Assembly: GCA_963742795.1 (NCBI GenBank)
Contig: CAVUNL010000025.1
Span: 442,470 to 506,469, forward strand
DNA length: 64,000 nt
Direction of reading: 5' to 3'
DNA from: Palsa-504 sp963742795
GTDB lineage: Bacteria; Actinomycetota; Actinomycetes; Streptosporangiales; Streptosporangiaceae
The notes beneath the pieces are model-generated. The model worked only from the letters and a program-made list of their open reading frames with translations. It searched no databases and had not been told where the DNA came from. Positions 19,079 to 27,642 of the stretch are shown one piece after another. The position numbers and the translations under genes are program-made. Each line of letters opens with the position of its first letter. Within the stretch, counting starts at the first letter, position 1.

Positions 19079-19816
19079 ATGAAGATCCGGCACTGGGGGG
19101 CGGTGGTTGCGGCGATCATGGCCACGCTGCTGGTTGCCGCCTGCGGCGGCGGGAGTTCTGGGGCGGTTTCGACCCCGCGTCCGTCGGGAGGCGGGTCCAC
19201 CGCATCGGGCGCGCCGACCGCCGTAGGGTCCCCTCCGGCCGCGGCAACACTGGTCCGGCAGGTGAACTCCGCCGTGGCGAACGCCCGCAATGTTCACATC
19301 ACCGCCACCGTTACACAGGGCGGCAGCACCGTCGGGCTCAACGTCAACCTGACTCGTTCTAATGACATGTCCGGGGACGTCATCTACAAGAATCAGCCTC
19401 TCACCCTGCTGGTAAGGAACGGGCGTGCCTACATCAAGGTCACGACCGGAGCAGTCAACGCCATGGGCCTCCCGTCAGCCGCGTGCGTGCTCATGTGCGG
19501 AAAGTACCTGGAGATGACCGCCAGCCAGTCCAAGAGCATGCTCAGCGGCCTGGACTGGTCGTCTATCCTCGGCCCATCGAGTTCCGTTCCGCAGATGCAC
19601 TACGTCCGTACGGTGACCGTGAACGGCCAGCCCGCATGGGAAATGAGCGTGAGCGGCGAAGGCACAGCCTATGTGGCCGCTCAGGGCACGCCCTACCCAC
19701 TGCGGATGGTGAAGGGTGCCGATCGCATCGATTTCACGCAGTGGAACAGCGCGGCCATCCTGCCGCTGCCGCCCGCCAGCCAGATCGTCGACCTCAGCCA
19801 GCTGGAACACCTCTAA
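19079..19816 (+). CDS. lipoprotein, LppX/LprG-like
   Basis: This 245-residue lipoprotein is preceded by a very good ribosome site (GGAGGAAAT then ATG). The signal peptide ends in the lipobox LLVAAC, so Cys22 should be lipidated and the protein anchored outside the membrane. A Ser/Gly/Pro linker of about 45 residues follows. The rest has the alternating strands and length of the LppX/LprAFG lipid-carrier-like fold (NARNVHITATVTQGGS, LLVRNGRAYIKVTTG). Such proteins bind or carry lipids in mycobacteria; function here is inferred from fold resemblance only. It stands alone. Confidence 0.8.
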   Translation: MKIRHWGAVVAAIMATLLVAACGGGSSGAVSTPRPSGGGSTASGAPTAVGSPPAAATLVRQVNSAVANARNVHITATVTQGGSTVGLNVNLTRSNDMSGDVIYKNQPLTLLVRNGRAYIKVTTGAVNAMGLPSAACVLMCGKYLEMTASQSKSMLSGLDWSSILGPSSSVPQMHYVRTVTVNGQPAWEMSVSGEGTAYVAAQGTPYPLRMVKGADRIDFTQWNSAAILPLPPASQIVDLSQLEHL

Positions 19817-19829
19817 GTACGGGCAGCCC

Positions 19830-19926
19830 GATTATGGCTGGGCGTGGCCCGACGTGGCCGTGTGCCTGTGGTCGTTGGCTGCCCGTTTGGCTCCCCGCAA
19901 TCTCGTTAGCAGCGCTAATGTTCGAA
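19830..19926 (+). repeat. left copy of ~97-bp dispersed direct repeat
   Basis: This segment matches 52361-52456 in the same orientation at roughly 90 percent by eye. It includes identical blocks TGGCCCGACGTGGCC, TGTGCCTGTGGTCGTTGGCT and GCTAATGTTCGAA. The right copy lies just upstream of a tyrosine recombinase gene, so the repeats may be recombination (att-like) sites. The left copy is followed by an intact FitAB toxin-antitoxin pair. Confidence 0.75.
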
Positions 19927-20012
19927 CGATCCAGACCTGGATGCCTCTCTTGAGCGCATTCGGGGATCTACGAATCGTTCGCCGGAGCGGCAGCGCCCAT
20001 AATGAGGCTATC

Positions 20013-20029
20013 TGCTATCATTGATAGCA
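20013..20029. promoter_or_regulatory. palindromic operator of the FitAB locus
   Basis: TGCTATCA-T-TGATAGCA is a perfect 17-bp palindrome 14 bp upstream of the FitA start codon, the usual position for antitoxin autorepression. Its core (GCTATC...GATAGC) equals that of the operator at 2091-2108 apart from spacer length. Confidence 0.6.
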
Positions 20030-20042
20030 TTGAGGGGAGGAG

Positions 20043-20297
20043 GTGATCGCACTGTCAGCACTGAGCATCCGCAACCTTGATGACCAGGTGAAAGAACGGC
20101 TCCGCGTCCGGGCTGCGCGCCACGGCAGGTCGATGGAGGCCGAAGTCCGCGCCATCCTCGCCGACGCGGTCGCCGCGCCCGGCGAGGCCCCGGGCCTGTT
20201 CCAGGTGATCATGGACCGCTTCGGCGAACTAGGGGGCGTCGAACTCGATCTTCCCCCGCGCTCCACCAGGCCCCGCGCGGCAGAATTCGGTTCGTGA
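20043..20297 (+). CDS. FitA/VapB-type antitoxin
   Basis: This 84-residue ribbon-helix-helix antitoxin starts LSIRNLDDQVKERLRVRAAR and continues HGRSMEAEVRAIL, typical of FitA-like proteins. The N-terminal domain binds DNA; the Pro-rich C-terminal tail would wrap the toxin. It has a GTG start right behind GGGGAGGAG. The stop overlaps the toxin start by 4 nt (GTGA). The palindrome at 20013-20029 is the likely autoregulatory operator. Confidence 0.88.
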   Translation: MIALSALSIRNLDDQVKERLRVRAARHGRSMEAEVRAILADAVAAPGEAPGLFQVIMDRFGELGGVELDLPPRSTRPRAAEFGS

Positions 20298-20713
20298 TCG
20301 TCGTCGACACCAACGTCGTATCCGAGCTGATGCGGCCCTCCCCTTCCCCGCAGGTCCGGGAATGGGTCAACGCGCAGACGCCAGACGAGCTATGCACCAC
20401 GGCCGTCACCGTCGCCGAGATCCGCTACGGCCTCGAGCGACTGCCCGGCGGACGCCGAAAGGACAGCCTGCTGACTACAGCCACGGAAGTGTTCGCCGCG
20501 TTCAGCGAATTCATTCAGCCTTTCGATGCCGATGCCGCGATCTGGTACGCCACGATCGTGGCCCACCGTGATCGCCTCGGCCTCCCTATTGACGGCTTCG
20601 ATGCCCAGGTAGCCGCCATCTGCCGAACCCGCGGCGCGGCGCTGGCCACGCGCAACGCCAAAGACTTCCGAGAAACCGGGATCGACGTGATCGATCCATG
20701 GCAGGAAAGCTGA
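20294..20713 (+). CDS. PIN-domain toxin, FitB/VapC-like
   Basis: This 139-residue PIN-domain ribonuclease starts with GTG at 20294. Conserved acidic residues are visible in VVDTNVVSELMRP, the VAEIRYGLERLP Glu, and DGFDAQVAAICR, ending in the DFRETGIDVIDPW block of the FitB/VapC group. Such toxins cleave RNA in a Mg-dependent manner and are silenced by the cognate antitoxin encoded immediately upstream. All expected catalytic positions appear intact, so the pair is probably functional. Confidence 0.9.
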   Translation: MIVVDTNVVSELMRPSPSPQVREWVNAQTPDELCTTAVTVAEIRYGLERLPGGRRKDSLLTTATEVFAAFSEFIQPFDADAAIWYATIVAHRDRLGLPIDGFDAQVAAICRTRGAALATRNAKDFRETGIDVIDPWQES

Positions 20714-20738
20714 CCCGCCGGGATCTCCCGGGCGCACA

Positions 20739-21101
20739 TCAGCGTTGCCGCTCCGCAGCCGAGCGGGTCATGCAGAACTCGTTCCCGGCTGGATCGAGCA
20801 GCACCACCCAGCCATCGCCGTCCGATGTGCGATGGTCGTCCGAGATCTTCGCGCTCAGCGCCAGAAGGCGGTCGACCTCCGTATCACGGTCCCGGTCACC
20901 TGGCTGAAGGCAGACATGCACACGATTCTTCACAGTTTTGTTCTCTGGAACGGCCTGGAAGAACCACCGGGGCCCACCCGGTGGTTCGATGACGACCTCG
21001 GTGTCGCCCGGCTCTTGCACCTGGGCTCTGCCCCTGGGAGGCCCGCCCGGCGCAAGCCGGGCCATAGCCGTCGGGACGCAGATCAGATCCTCATCCGTCA
21101 C
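20739..21101 (-). CDS. glyoxalase-like VOC protein, possibly truncated
   Basis: This is a 120-residue frame whose second half is clearly VOC/glyoxalase-like: RVHVCLQPGDRDRDTEVDRL, then DDHRTSDGDGWVVLLDPAGN and EFCMTRS. The N-terminal half is less typical, and a two-module VOC protein would normally be longer, so the 5' part may be lost. The usual metal-binding acidic residue near the C-terminus is replaced by the NEFC context. Substrate unknown. It converges on the FitB gene, 26 bp away. Confidence 0.65.
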   Translation of the reverse strand: MTDEDLICVPTAMARLAPGGPPRGRAQVQEPGDTEVVIEPPGGPRWFFQAVPENKTVKNRVHVCLQPGDRDRDTEVDRLLALSAKISDDHRTSDGDGWVVLLDPAGNEFCMTRSAAERQR

Positions 21102-21348
21102 GCAGAAAGATACCGCGGACAGCCGTCTTCTTCGATTGTCCGGCCCTCAGCCGTCGCGAGCGACGTCGTTCGGGGCGGTCAGCTCCGAGGTCGTTAGCGC
21201 CCGGCGTCGGCAAACCTGCGGGCCTGATGCAGCCTCTTCATCTGCACCGTATCGCGGACCGGGGTAACGGCAAGGGATGTCCACTGGTGCGACGCGCCCG
21301 CGCGAGGGACGATCGTGAGGCAGTACCACGTGTGAAAGGGGGATCCTC

Positions 21349-21606
21349 ATGACCTCGTCTCCCGTCCTCCGGAAGGCCCCGACACGGACGCCCAGCACGG
21401 GCTCTCGCGACGCGGCCTCATCGGCGGCGGCTGCTACGGCCGCCTCGCTGGACAGCGGGCTGATGCAGCCTGCCGCCGCTTCCACCGCACCCGCAAGGCC
21501 ACGAGCCTGGCGCGACGCAGCCGCCATCTGCGCCCTATGGCAAGCCAGGGATGTCGCGCGCCGGCTCCCTAGCCCGATGCGCGATCGGGAGGCAGAACAC
21601 ATGTGA
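21349..21606 (+). pseudogene. Tat-signal protein remnant, frameshifted
   Basis: The frame starts MTSSPVLRKAP. The intervening bases, read one frame over, give DTDAQHGLSRRGLIGGG, a twin-arginine signal. The first frame then resumes with AAATAASLDSGLMQPAAAST. Joined, this is a textbook Tat signal peptide, disrupted by two compensating indels. The bases around its start (GTGAAAGG...ATCCTCATGA) closely resemble those of the hydrolase gene 270 bp downstream. The two may therefore derive from a tandem duplication of Tat-exported and cytoplasmic hydrolase genes. Confidence 0.5.
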
Positions 21607-21618
21607 AAGGAGATCCTC

Positions 21619-22548
21619 ATGATCTCACCGTCCACCCCCGAAGGCCCCGGCTCCGTCTCCGGGGCGCCGAACCTCCCAGCAGGGTTCACCGACACGTTCA
21701 CCAGCCGGTACATTGACACCGGCGAGCTGCGTCTCCATGCGGTCACCGGAGGCTACGGCCCGCCGCTGCTGCTGGTGCACTGCTGGCCCCAGACCTGGTA
21801 TGCCTGGCGCATGCTGATGCCGGCCCTGGCCCGGGACTTCTCCGTCGTCGCGGTCGACCAGCGCGGTATCGGGCTGTCCGACAAGCCCCAGGACGGATAC
21901 GACACCGGCACTCTCGCCAACGATATGGTCGCGCTGATGGATGCGCTTGGCCACCGGCGGTTCGCCATGTACGGGACCGACGTCGGAATGCCGATCGCCT
22001 ATGCCCTGGCCGCTGATCGCCCGGACCGGCTCGACCGCCTGGTCGTCTCCGAGGCCCCCCTGCCGGGCGTGTCTCCCTCACCGCCCCTGTTCCTCCCTCC
22101 GCTTCTCAACGCGCGGCTCTGGCACCTCGCCTTCAATCAGCTCCCCAAGGTGAACGAGCAACTCGTCACCGGACGGGAAGACATCTTCTTCGGCGCGGAG
22201 TTCGACGCCTCGGCCGGCCCGAACAAGCTGCCCGACGACGCGGTCAGGTACTACATCGACACCCTCGCCTCAGACCCCGACCACCTGCGCGGCAGCTTCG
22301 AGTTCTACCGCGCCATCCCGGCCACCATCGCGCAGAACGAGCAGCGCAAGCAACGGCGGCTGACGCTGCCCGTGCTAGCGATCGGCGGAGCGGAAAGTTC
22401 CGGCGAAGGGGTCGGGAACACGATGAAGCTCGCCGCGGACGATGTGCAGACCGTGGTCCTCGCCGGCAGCGGCCACTGGGTCGCCGAGCAGGCTCCCGAG
22501 CAGCTGCTGGCCGCCCTGACCGCGTTCCTGGCCCCCTACCGTGACTGA
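21619..22548 (+). CDS. alpha/beta hydrolase, epoxide hydrolase-like
   Basis: This 309-residue alpha/beta hydrolase has an oxyanion motif VHCWPQTWYAWR (usual HGxP with Gly replaced by Cys) and a nucleophile elbow GTDVGMPIA with Asp as nucleophile, as in epoxide hydrolases and haloalkane dehalogenases. The catalytic His lies in GSGHWVAEQAPEQLL. The start sits behind AAAGGAG. It is followed after 150 bp by a second epoxide hydrolase-type gene, suggesting a detoxification or degradative pair. The Gly-to-Cys change in the oxyanion loop is unusual. Substrate cannot be inferred. Confidence 0.87.
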   Translation: MISPSTPEGPGSVSGAPNLPAGFTDTFTSRYIDTGELRLHAVTGGYGPPLLLVHCWPQTWYAWRMLMPALARDFSVVAVDQRGIGLSDKPQDGYDTGTLANDMVALMDALGHRRFAMYGTDVGMPIAYALAADRPDRLDRLVVSEAPLPGVSPSPPLFLPPLLNARLWHLAFNQLPKVNEQLVTGREDIFFGAEFDASAGPNKLPDDAVRYYIDTLASDPDHLRGSFEFYRAIPATIAQNEQRKQRRLTLPVLAIGGAESSGEGVGNTMKLAADDVQTVVLAGSGHWVAEQAPEQLLAALTAFLAPYRD

Positions 22549-22698
22549 TCGGCTGCGGCGCACAACCCCAGCCCGCATGCTGCCGGGGACTAGTCGTCGT
22601 CCCAGACGATCCAGGCCAGCGCCGAAGCGCGCAGCTCACGCAAGCCGCGATTCCTCCGCGGCCGTCCGTCGTCAGCCAATCCAGAGAGGTGCAGACCT

Positions 22699-23880
22699 AT
22701 GTCCAACGAACCTGAAATCCGTCCCTTCCGGGTCGACATGCCCGGCGAAGCGATCGCCGACCTTCGGCGGCGCATCGCCGCGACCCGCTGGCCGAGCATG
22801 GAACTCGTCGCAGACCGGTCGCAAGGCGTGCAGCGGGCGACGATGCAGGAGCTCGCCCGCTACTGGGCGACCGAGTACGACTGGCACGCGTGCGAGGCGA
22901 AACTGAACGCGCTGCCGCAGTTCACGACCGAGATCGACGGGGTGGATATCCACTTCATCCACGTGAAGTCGCCGCACGCGGACGCGCTGCCGCTGATCAT
23001 GACGCACGGCTGGCCCGGCTCGGTGATCGAGCTGCTCGGGGTGGTCGGCCCGCTCACCGACCCGGCCGCGCACGGCGGCTTCGCGGGGGACGCGTTCCAC
23101 CTGGTGCTGCCGTCCCTGCCCGGGTACGGCTTCTCCGGCGAGCCGGCTGAGATCGGCTGGAACCCCGGCCGCATCGCCCAAGCGTGGGCGGAGCTGATGC
23201 GCCGCCTCGGCTACACCCGCTACGTCGCCCAGGGCGGCGACGTCGGCGCCTCGGTCACCGACGCGATGGGCCGCCAGGGCCCCCAGGGGCTGGCCGGCAT
23301 CCACATGAACCTGCTCGTGACGGCGCTGGGCGGCGGCCCCATGCCAGCCGGCACCGAGCAAGAACGCGCGGCCCTCGAGCAGACCAAGACATTCAGGGCG
23401 AGCGGCTTCGGCTACTTCCTGGAGCAGGCCACGCGGCCGCAGACGATCGGCTACGCCCTGCTGGATTCACCCGCCGCCCTGGCCGCCTGGATGCTCGACC
23501 ACGACACCGACGCCTACGAGAAGATCACCCGCGCCTTCATCGACGGGCAGCCGTCCGGGGGTCTCACCCGGGACCACATCCTCGACAACATCACCATGTA
23601 CTGGCTGACCGGCACCGGGGCCTCGGCGGCCCGGTCGTACTGGGAGAGCGGACGAGCCCAAGCTCTCGCGGCCGGGCAGGCTCCTCCGCCGGTCAAGCTC
23701 CCGGTCGGCTTTACCACGTTCCCCGGCGAGATCTTCGCGGCCCCGCGCAGCTGGGTCGAGCAGGGGTACCCTAGCCTCACCTACTTCCACGAGGCCGACA
23801 GGGGCGGCCACTTCGCCGCGTGGGAAGAGCCCGAGCTGTTCGCGAGCGAGATCCGGGCCGCGTTCCGCCCGCTACGCTGA
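22699..23880 (+). CDS. epoxide hydrolase with EHN domain
   Basis: This 393-residue protein has the EHN N-terminal domain (IRPFRVDMPGEAIADLRRRI, TRWP) that characterises the juvenile-hormone/microsomal-type epoxide hydrolases. The alpha/beta core follows, with oxyanion motif THGWPGSVIE and nucleophile Asp in AQGGDVGASV. A lid contributes the Tyr residues, and the C-terminal catalytic His lies in DRGGHFAAWEEPELF. It hydrates epoxides to diols in the cytoplasm; the substrate is unknown. Ribosome site AGAGGTGC precedes the ATG. Confidence 0.9.
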   Translation: MSNEPEIRPFRVDMPGEAIADLRRRIAATRWPSMELVADRSQGVQRATMQELARYWATEYDWHACEAKLNALPQFTTEIDGVDIHFIHVKSPHADALPLIMTHGWPGSVIELLGVVGPLTDPAAHGGFAGDAFHLVLPSLPGYGFSGEPAEIGWNPGRIAQAWAELMRRLGYTRYVAQGGDVGASVTDAMGRQGPQGLAGIHMNLLVTALGGGPMPAGTEQERAALEQTKTFRASGFGYFLEQATRPQTIGYALLDSPAALAAWMLDHDTDAYEKITRAFIDGQPSGGLTRDHILDNITMYWLTGTGASAARSYWESGRAQALAAGQAPPPVKLPVGFTTFPGEIFAAPRSWVEQGYPSLTYFHEADRGGHFAAWEEPELFASEIRAAFRPLR

Positions 23881-23894
23881 CAACAGCCCGCACC

Positions 23895-23985
23895 AGGGTC
23901 TGACGGTGACCACCTGGCCCACGACCACGTGAACGGGAAGGTGCAAGAGTTCTGGCTGGGCTCGGATCCGGGGATAGCCCGCTGA
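23895..23985 (+). pseudogene. NTF2/SnoaL-like remnant
   Basis: A 30-residue piece reads HDHVNGKVQEFWLGSDP before a stop, like the C-terminal strand of SnoaL/NTF2-like proteins (xxGKVxEFWxxSSDP). No upstream part is present. Low confidence because the piece is so short. Confidence 0.3.
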
Positions 23986-24087
23986 GCGTACGTGCCCGCC
24001 CCTCCAGCCCAAACGTGACTATGACCGCAGGCCAACGAGCACAGGGGAATGTGCCTGGTGAACGTACATCCCTGAAGGAGCGGGTCG

Positions 24088-25379
24088 GTGGACCCAGGTA
24101 CCGAGATGCGTACCGCGCACGGGCAGGTGCTCCGGCAGGAGCTACCGACGCCCGTGGCCGGGAACCAGGTCGAAACGGCCAGTACGCCCGGATCTGTCCG
24201 GCTACCAGGCACCCAAGCCGCCCGGATCAGCTCACCTCCCGGCGCGCCGTCTCCCCTGGTTCCTCCGGCGCAGCTGCCCGCTGACCTGCCCACGTTCGCT
24301 GGTCGCGAGCCGGAACTGTCGCAGGTCGCAGACATGCTCAGCCCGACAGCGAATCCCCCCTAGTCGCCATCTGTGCGATCGACGGTATGGCCGGCATCGG
24401 CAAAACCACGTTCGCCATCCACTGGGCGCACCACGTGGCGAAGCACTTTGAAGACGGTCAGCTGTACCTGAACCTGCACGGGTTCGACTCAAGCGTGTCC
24501 GCGATGACCCCAGCGGACGCGCTAGGCGCTCTGCTCTATTCGCTGGGGCTATCAGCCGGGCACATACCAGACGACCTTGACGCCCGGGCCGGCATGTACC
24601 GAAGCGTCCTGAAGCTCCCCTCCGTGCTCACGGCCAGGGAGACGCTTGAACGCAGGCTGGGCGTGGACCGGGTCGCGGCGGAGCCAGAAGCGGTTGAGGA
24701 AATCATCCAGTTGTGCGGGCGCCTGCCGCTGGCCCTGGCCATCGTGGCCACGCGGGCCGCCGCTCATTCTGACTTCACGCTGGCCTCGATCGCCACTGAT
24801 CTCCGACGCACGTGGGGCCGCCTCGACGCGTTCGCCACCGTGGGCGTAGCCACCGACGCCCGGACTGTCTTTTCGTGGTCGTACCGTCACCTCACCCCGC
24901 AGGCCCGCCGTCTTTTCCGGCTGCTGTCGCTGCAGCCAGCCAGCGATATCACGGTCGCGGCCAGCGCCAGCCTGCTCGGCGATGCACCGGAAACGGCGAA
25001 CCGCCTGATGGCCGAGTTGACTAGCACCGCCCTGATCACCGAGCACTAGCCCGGCCGTTACGCCTTTCATGAGCTGACCCGCGCTTACGCAGCAGAACTG
25101 TCGGACAGCACTGATACCTATACGGACCGGCACGAGGCCGTCGCCCGGCTTCTTGATCACTACCTGCATTCGAGTTATGCCGCCCAGGTGGAACTTAAAC
25201 CGAATCCCGAACCGATCGCACCGAGTCCGCCGCTGCCGGGCGTAACACCGGAGCAATTCTTCGACGACGCGTCCGCTATATCGTGGTTCACTGCCGAATG
25301 CAATGTGCTTAACGCGGCAGCCTCGCTGGCCGCCGGATCAGATGGAAACCGCTCTGCAGGCCGTTCGGTGGGACGCTGA
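24088..25379 (+). pseudogene. decayed SARP/NB-ARC regulator
   Basis: The reading starts inside the activation domain (DPGTEMRTAHGQVLRQELP) without the DNA-binding domain. It passes a linker and FAGREPELSQVADML, hits a stop at 24361 and resumes in another frame with AICAIDGMAGIGKTTFAIHW (Walker A). About 50 residues are deleted between RSVLKLPS and VLTARETLERRLG. An in-frame TAG at 25047 interrupts the protein again before PGRYAFHELTRAYAAEL. Sequence then runs out in the TPR region near 25379. At least four independent lesions mark a dead gene. It is a paralogue of the intact regulator at 5733-8702. Confidence 0.75.
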
Positions 25380-25731
25380 CCTGCCCGGGCAAGGGCATGT
25401 GCTAAGGCCGGCGGTACCGGGAATGCCGGGGGCGCTGTGGCGTCTAAGGTGACGTTCAGGAAGGACGGTCACCGCCGGGACCGTGCACCGGATGGCCTGG
25501 AGGCCGGGGCCGCGGCCGGGCACGGATGGCGACCGCCCGCGGTCAGCGGCTCGCCCGTACCTTAGCGAAGCGGCTCAGGATGACGTTCCCGGGCGGCACC
25601 GGCCGGGCGGGCGAGCCACACTGTAGCGGATTGTTTGCTGGCGCGGACACGGTGCTGGCCGCCGGGAGTTCCCCGGGTGGTGATGAGTAATCGTGGTCAG
25701 GCGCGGGCGTGGCGCGGTGAAAGATAGCGGG
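25380..25731. other. intergenic, nothing recognised
   Basis: No coding sequence or RNA is recognised. A GTG start for the next gene is possible at 25693, but the ATG at 25732 fits the signal peptide better. Confidence 0.4.
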
Positions 25732-27063
25732 ATGATGGGCGTTTCACGGGGCCGCCGGGGGATCTTGCCGGTGCGCGTGCCGATCGTCGGGGTGGTGTTC
25801 GCTGCCGCTGCGTGCGGGGTGGTCTCCTGGGGTTCGGCCGGGACCGGCGCCGCCGGCGGGGCGGGCGTAGCCGGGGTACCGGCGGTGGCGTCGCCCTGCG
25901 CGGTTGCCGCTGCCCGGCCGGGCCGGGGGGTGGCCGGCCCGGGGGGATCGTTGAGCGTCGGCGGGCAGCTCGATGGCGTGGCCGCTGCCCCGGCTGCCGG
26001 TGTGCGGGCGGCGGGGAGCAGCACCTTGGGCAATCCGCTGGCCGTCCGCTGGGACGGCCGGGCATGGAAGCGGGTGCCGGCCCCCGGCGGGGACCAGCTG
26101 ACCAGCCCGGAAGGGGGCTATCTCAATGATGTGGCCGCCGTCTCCGCCGATGATGCCTGGGCGGTCGGGGCAGGCATGGTCAACAGGGCCCTGATCGAGC
26201 ACTGGGATGGCGCGGGGTGGACGCGGGTTCCCAGCCCCGACCCCGGGGGCGGCACCGTCTTGAACGGCGTGGCCGCGCTCTCCGCCACCAGCGCCTGGGC
26301 CGTCGGCGGGACCAATGACAGCGGCCAGACCGTGATCGAGCACTGGGACGGCGGCGCCTGGACGCAGGTGCCCAGCCCCGCCCCGGCCGGCACCAGCTCG
26401 GACCTGTATGGCGTGGCCGCCACCTCCGCCGGCAATGCCTGGGCGGCCGGCCAGACCCGCACGCGCACCGGCACTACCACCTTGATCGAGCACTGGGACG
26501 GCACCGCCTGGACGCAGGTGCCCAGCCCGGCCCCGCCAGCCGGAGGCTCTCTGGCCGGCGTGGCGGCCACCTCCGCGGCCAGTGCCTGGGCGGTCGGGTC
26601 CAGCAGCGGGGCGCTGATCGAGCACTGGGACGGACGGGCGTGGACACTGGTGCCCAGCCCGGCCCTGGGAGGGGCCGGCAGCCTGCACGGCGCGGCCGCC
26701 ACCTCCCCGGGCAATGCCTGGGCGGTCGGCGGGACCGTGTGCCCGGGACGGGGCCTGGTGACGGTGATCGAGCACTGGAACGGACGGACGTGGACACTGG
26801 TCCCCACCCCGGCCGCCGGCCTCCTCACCAGCGTGGCCGCCGCGTCTGCCGCCAGCGCCTGGGCAGTCGGATTCTGGACCGCCTCCGGAAATGCCGTGAT
26901 CGAGCACTGGGACGGTACCGCCTGGACATCACCGGCCGGTTTGTGCAGCAGCTCTTCCGCCGCCCTTGCCTGCTTGCCCGCAGGCATCACCCCCCGGGCC
27001 GCCGCCACCACCCAGCCCGCGACCGGCCGTACCCCACCCCCGCCGAGCACGGACCAGCCCTGA
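25732..27063 (+). CDS. secreted repeat (beta-propeller-like) protein
   Basis: About 443 residues starting at ATG 25732 (MMGVSRGRRG), followed by a hydrophobic segment FAAAACGVV that could act as signal or lipobox. After a Gly/Ala-rich region, about seven repeats of 45-50 residues follow. Each has the pattern GVAATSA..AWAVG, then a variable loop, then IEHWDG..W..VPSP. Repeats of this kind form blades of a propeller-like fold in secreted actinobacterial proteins. The C-terminal tail is Pro/Thr-rich. The repeats are similar at DNA level too, suggesting internal duplication. Function unknown; binding to surface sugars or proteins is a guess. Confidence 0.75.
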   Translation: MMGVSRGRRGILPVRVPIVGVVFAAAACGVVSWGSAGTGAAGGAGVAGVPAVASPCAVAAARPGRGVAGPGGSLSVGGQLDGVAAAPAAGVRAAGSSTLGNPLAVRWDGRAWKRVPAPGGDQLTSPEGGYLNDVAAVSADDAWAVGAGMVNRALIEHWDGAGWTRVPSPDPGGGTVLNGVAALSATSAWAVGGTNDSGQTVIEHWDGGAWTQVPSPAPAGTSSDLYGVAATSAGNAWAAGQTRTRTGTTTLIEHWDGTAWTQVPSPAPPAGGSLAGVAATSAASAWAVGSSSGALIEHWDGRAWTLVPSPALGGAGSLHGAAATSPGNAWAVGGTVCPGRGLVTVIEHWNGRTWTLVPTPAAGLLTSVAAASAASAWAVGFWTASGNAVIEHWDGTAWTSPAGLCSSSSAALACLPAGITPRAAATTQPATGRTPPPPSTDQP

Positions 27064-27642
27064 GCCCGGCCCAGCGGACGACAACGATCGCCGTAGCTTG
27101 TCACGGAGCGTTAATACTGCTTGGGTAATGACGCACGCCGAGCCGGCGATCGGTATGCCGGTGGCTACGGCGCCTGCGGCTGCGACGACTTGTCGAGCCG
27201 GATGTTCTGTTTGCCGCCCGTAGCCTGGCGTGACGCGGCTTCCTGGGGGTTGGGCCATGCGTCGCCGGTCAGCCGGCAGGCGGACTGGGCCTGCGTGCGG
27301 CATCTGCTGTTGGTCAGTGCCGCCGAGACGGTGATCGGGCGGGGTTGCGAGCTCTGCGGGCTGAGCCTGGGCGCCGCCGCCCGTTCCGCGGCCGCCAGGG
27401 TCTGCGCCCCCGGCGTCTTCCCTGGGCACCGTACCAGCGGACCGTGACAGGTGCCGGCCGGCATGTGGCGCATCACGATGTTCACCCGCGACAGCCGTCC
27501 GTTGCGGGTGATTGGCGGCTCGCACCGCGGTGACCGGACCCGGTCGAGGGAATGCCGTCGGGATCCCGGGTTGAGCGATGTTGTCGCCGGGGTACTCGAT
27601 CGGGTCCGGCTCACCGCCGTCGGCCGGCCAGACTGGTGGTTC
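27064..27642. other. intergenic, nothing recognised
   Basis: Several open frames on both strands cross this segment but none has protein-like composition that I can match. The frame of the next gene is open back to 27451; TTG 27571 would be an alternative start for it. Confidence 0.35.

Noticed and set aside
20739..21101. complete two-domain glyoxalase
   Set aside because: Only the last ~70 residues match; the N-terminal module is missing, so it is reported as possibly truncated.
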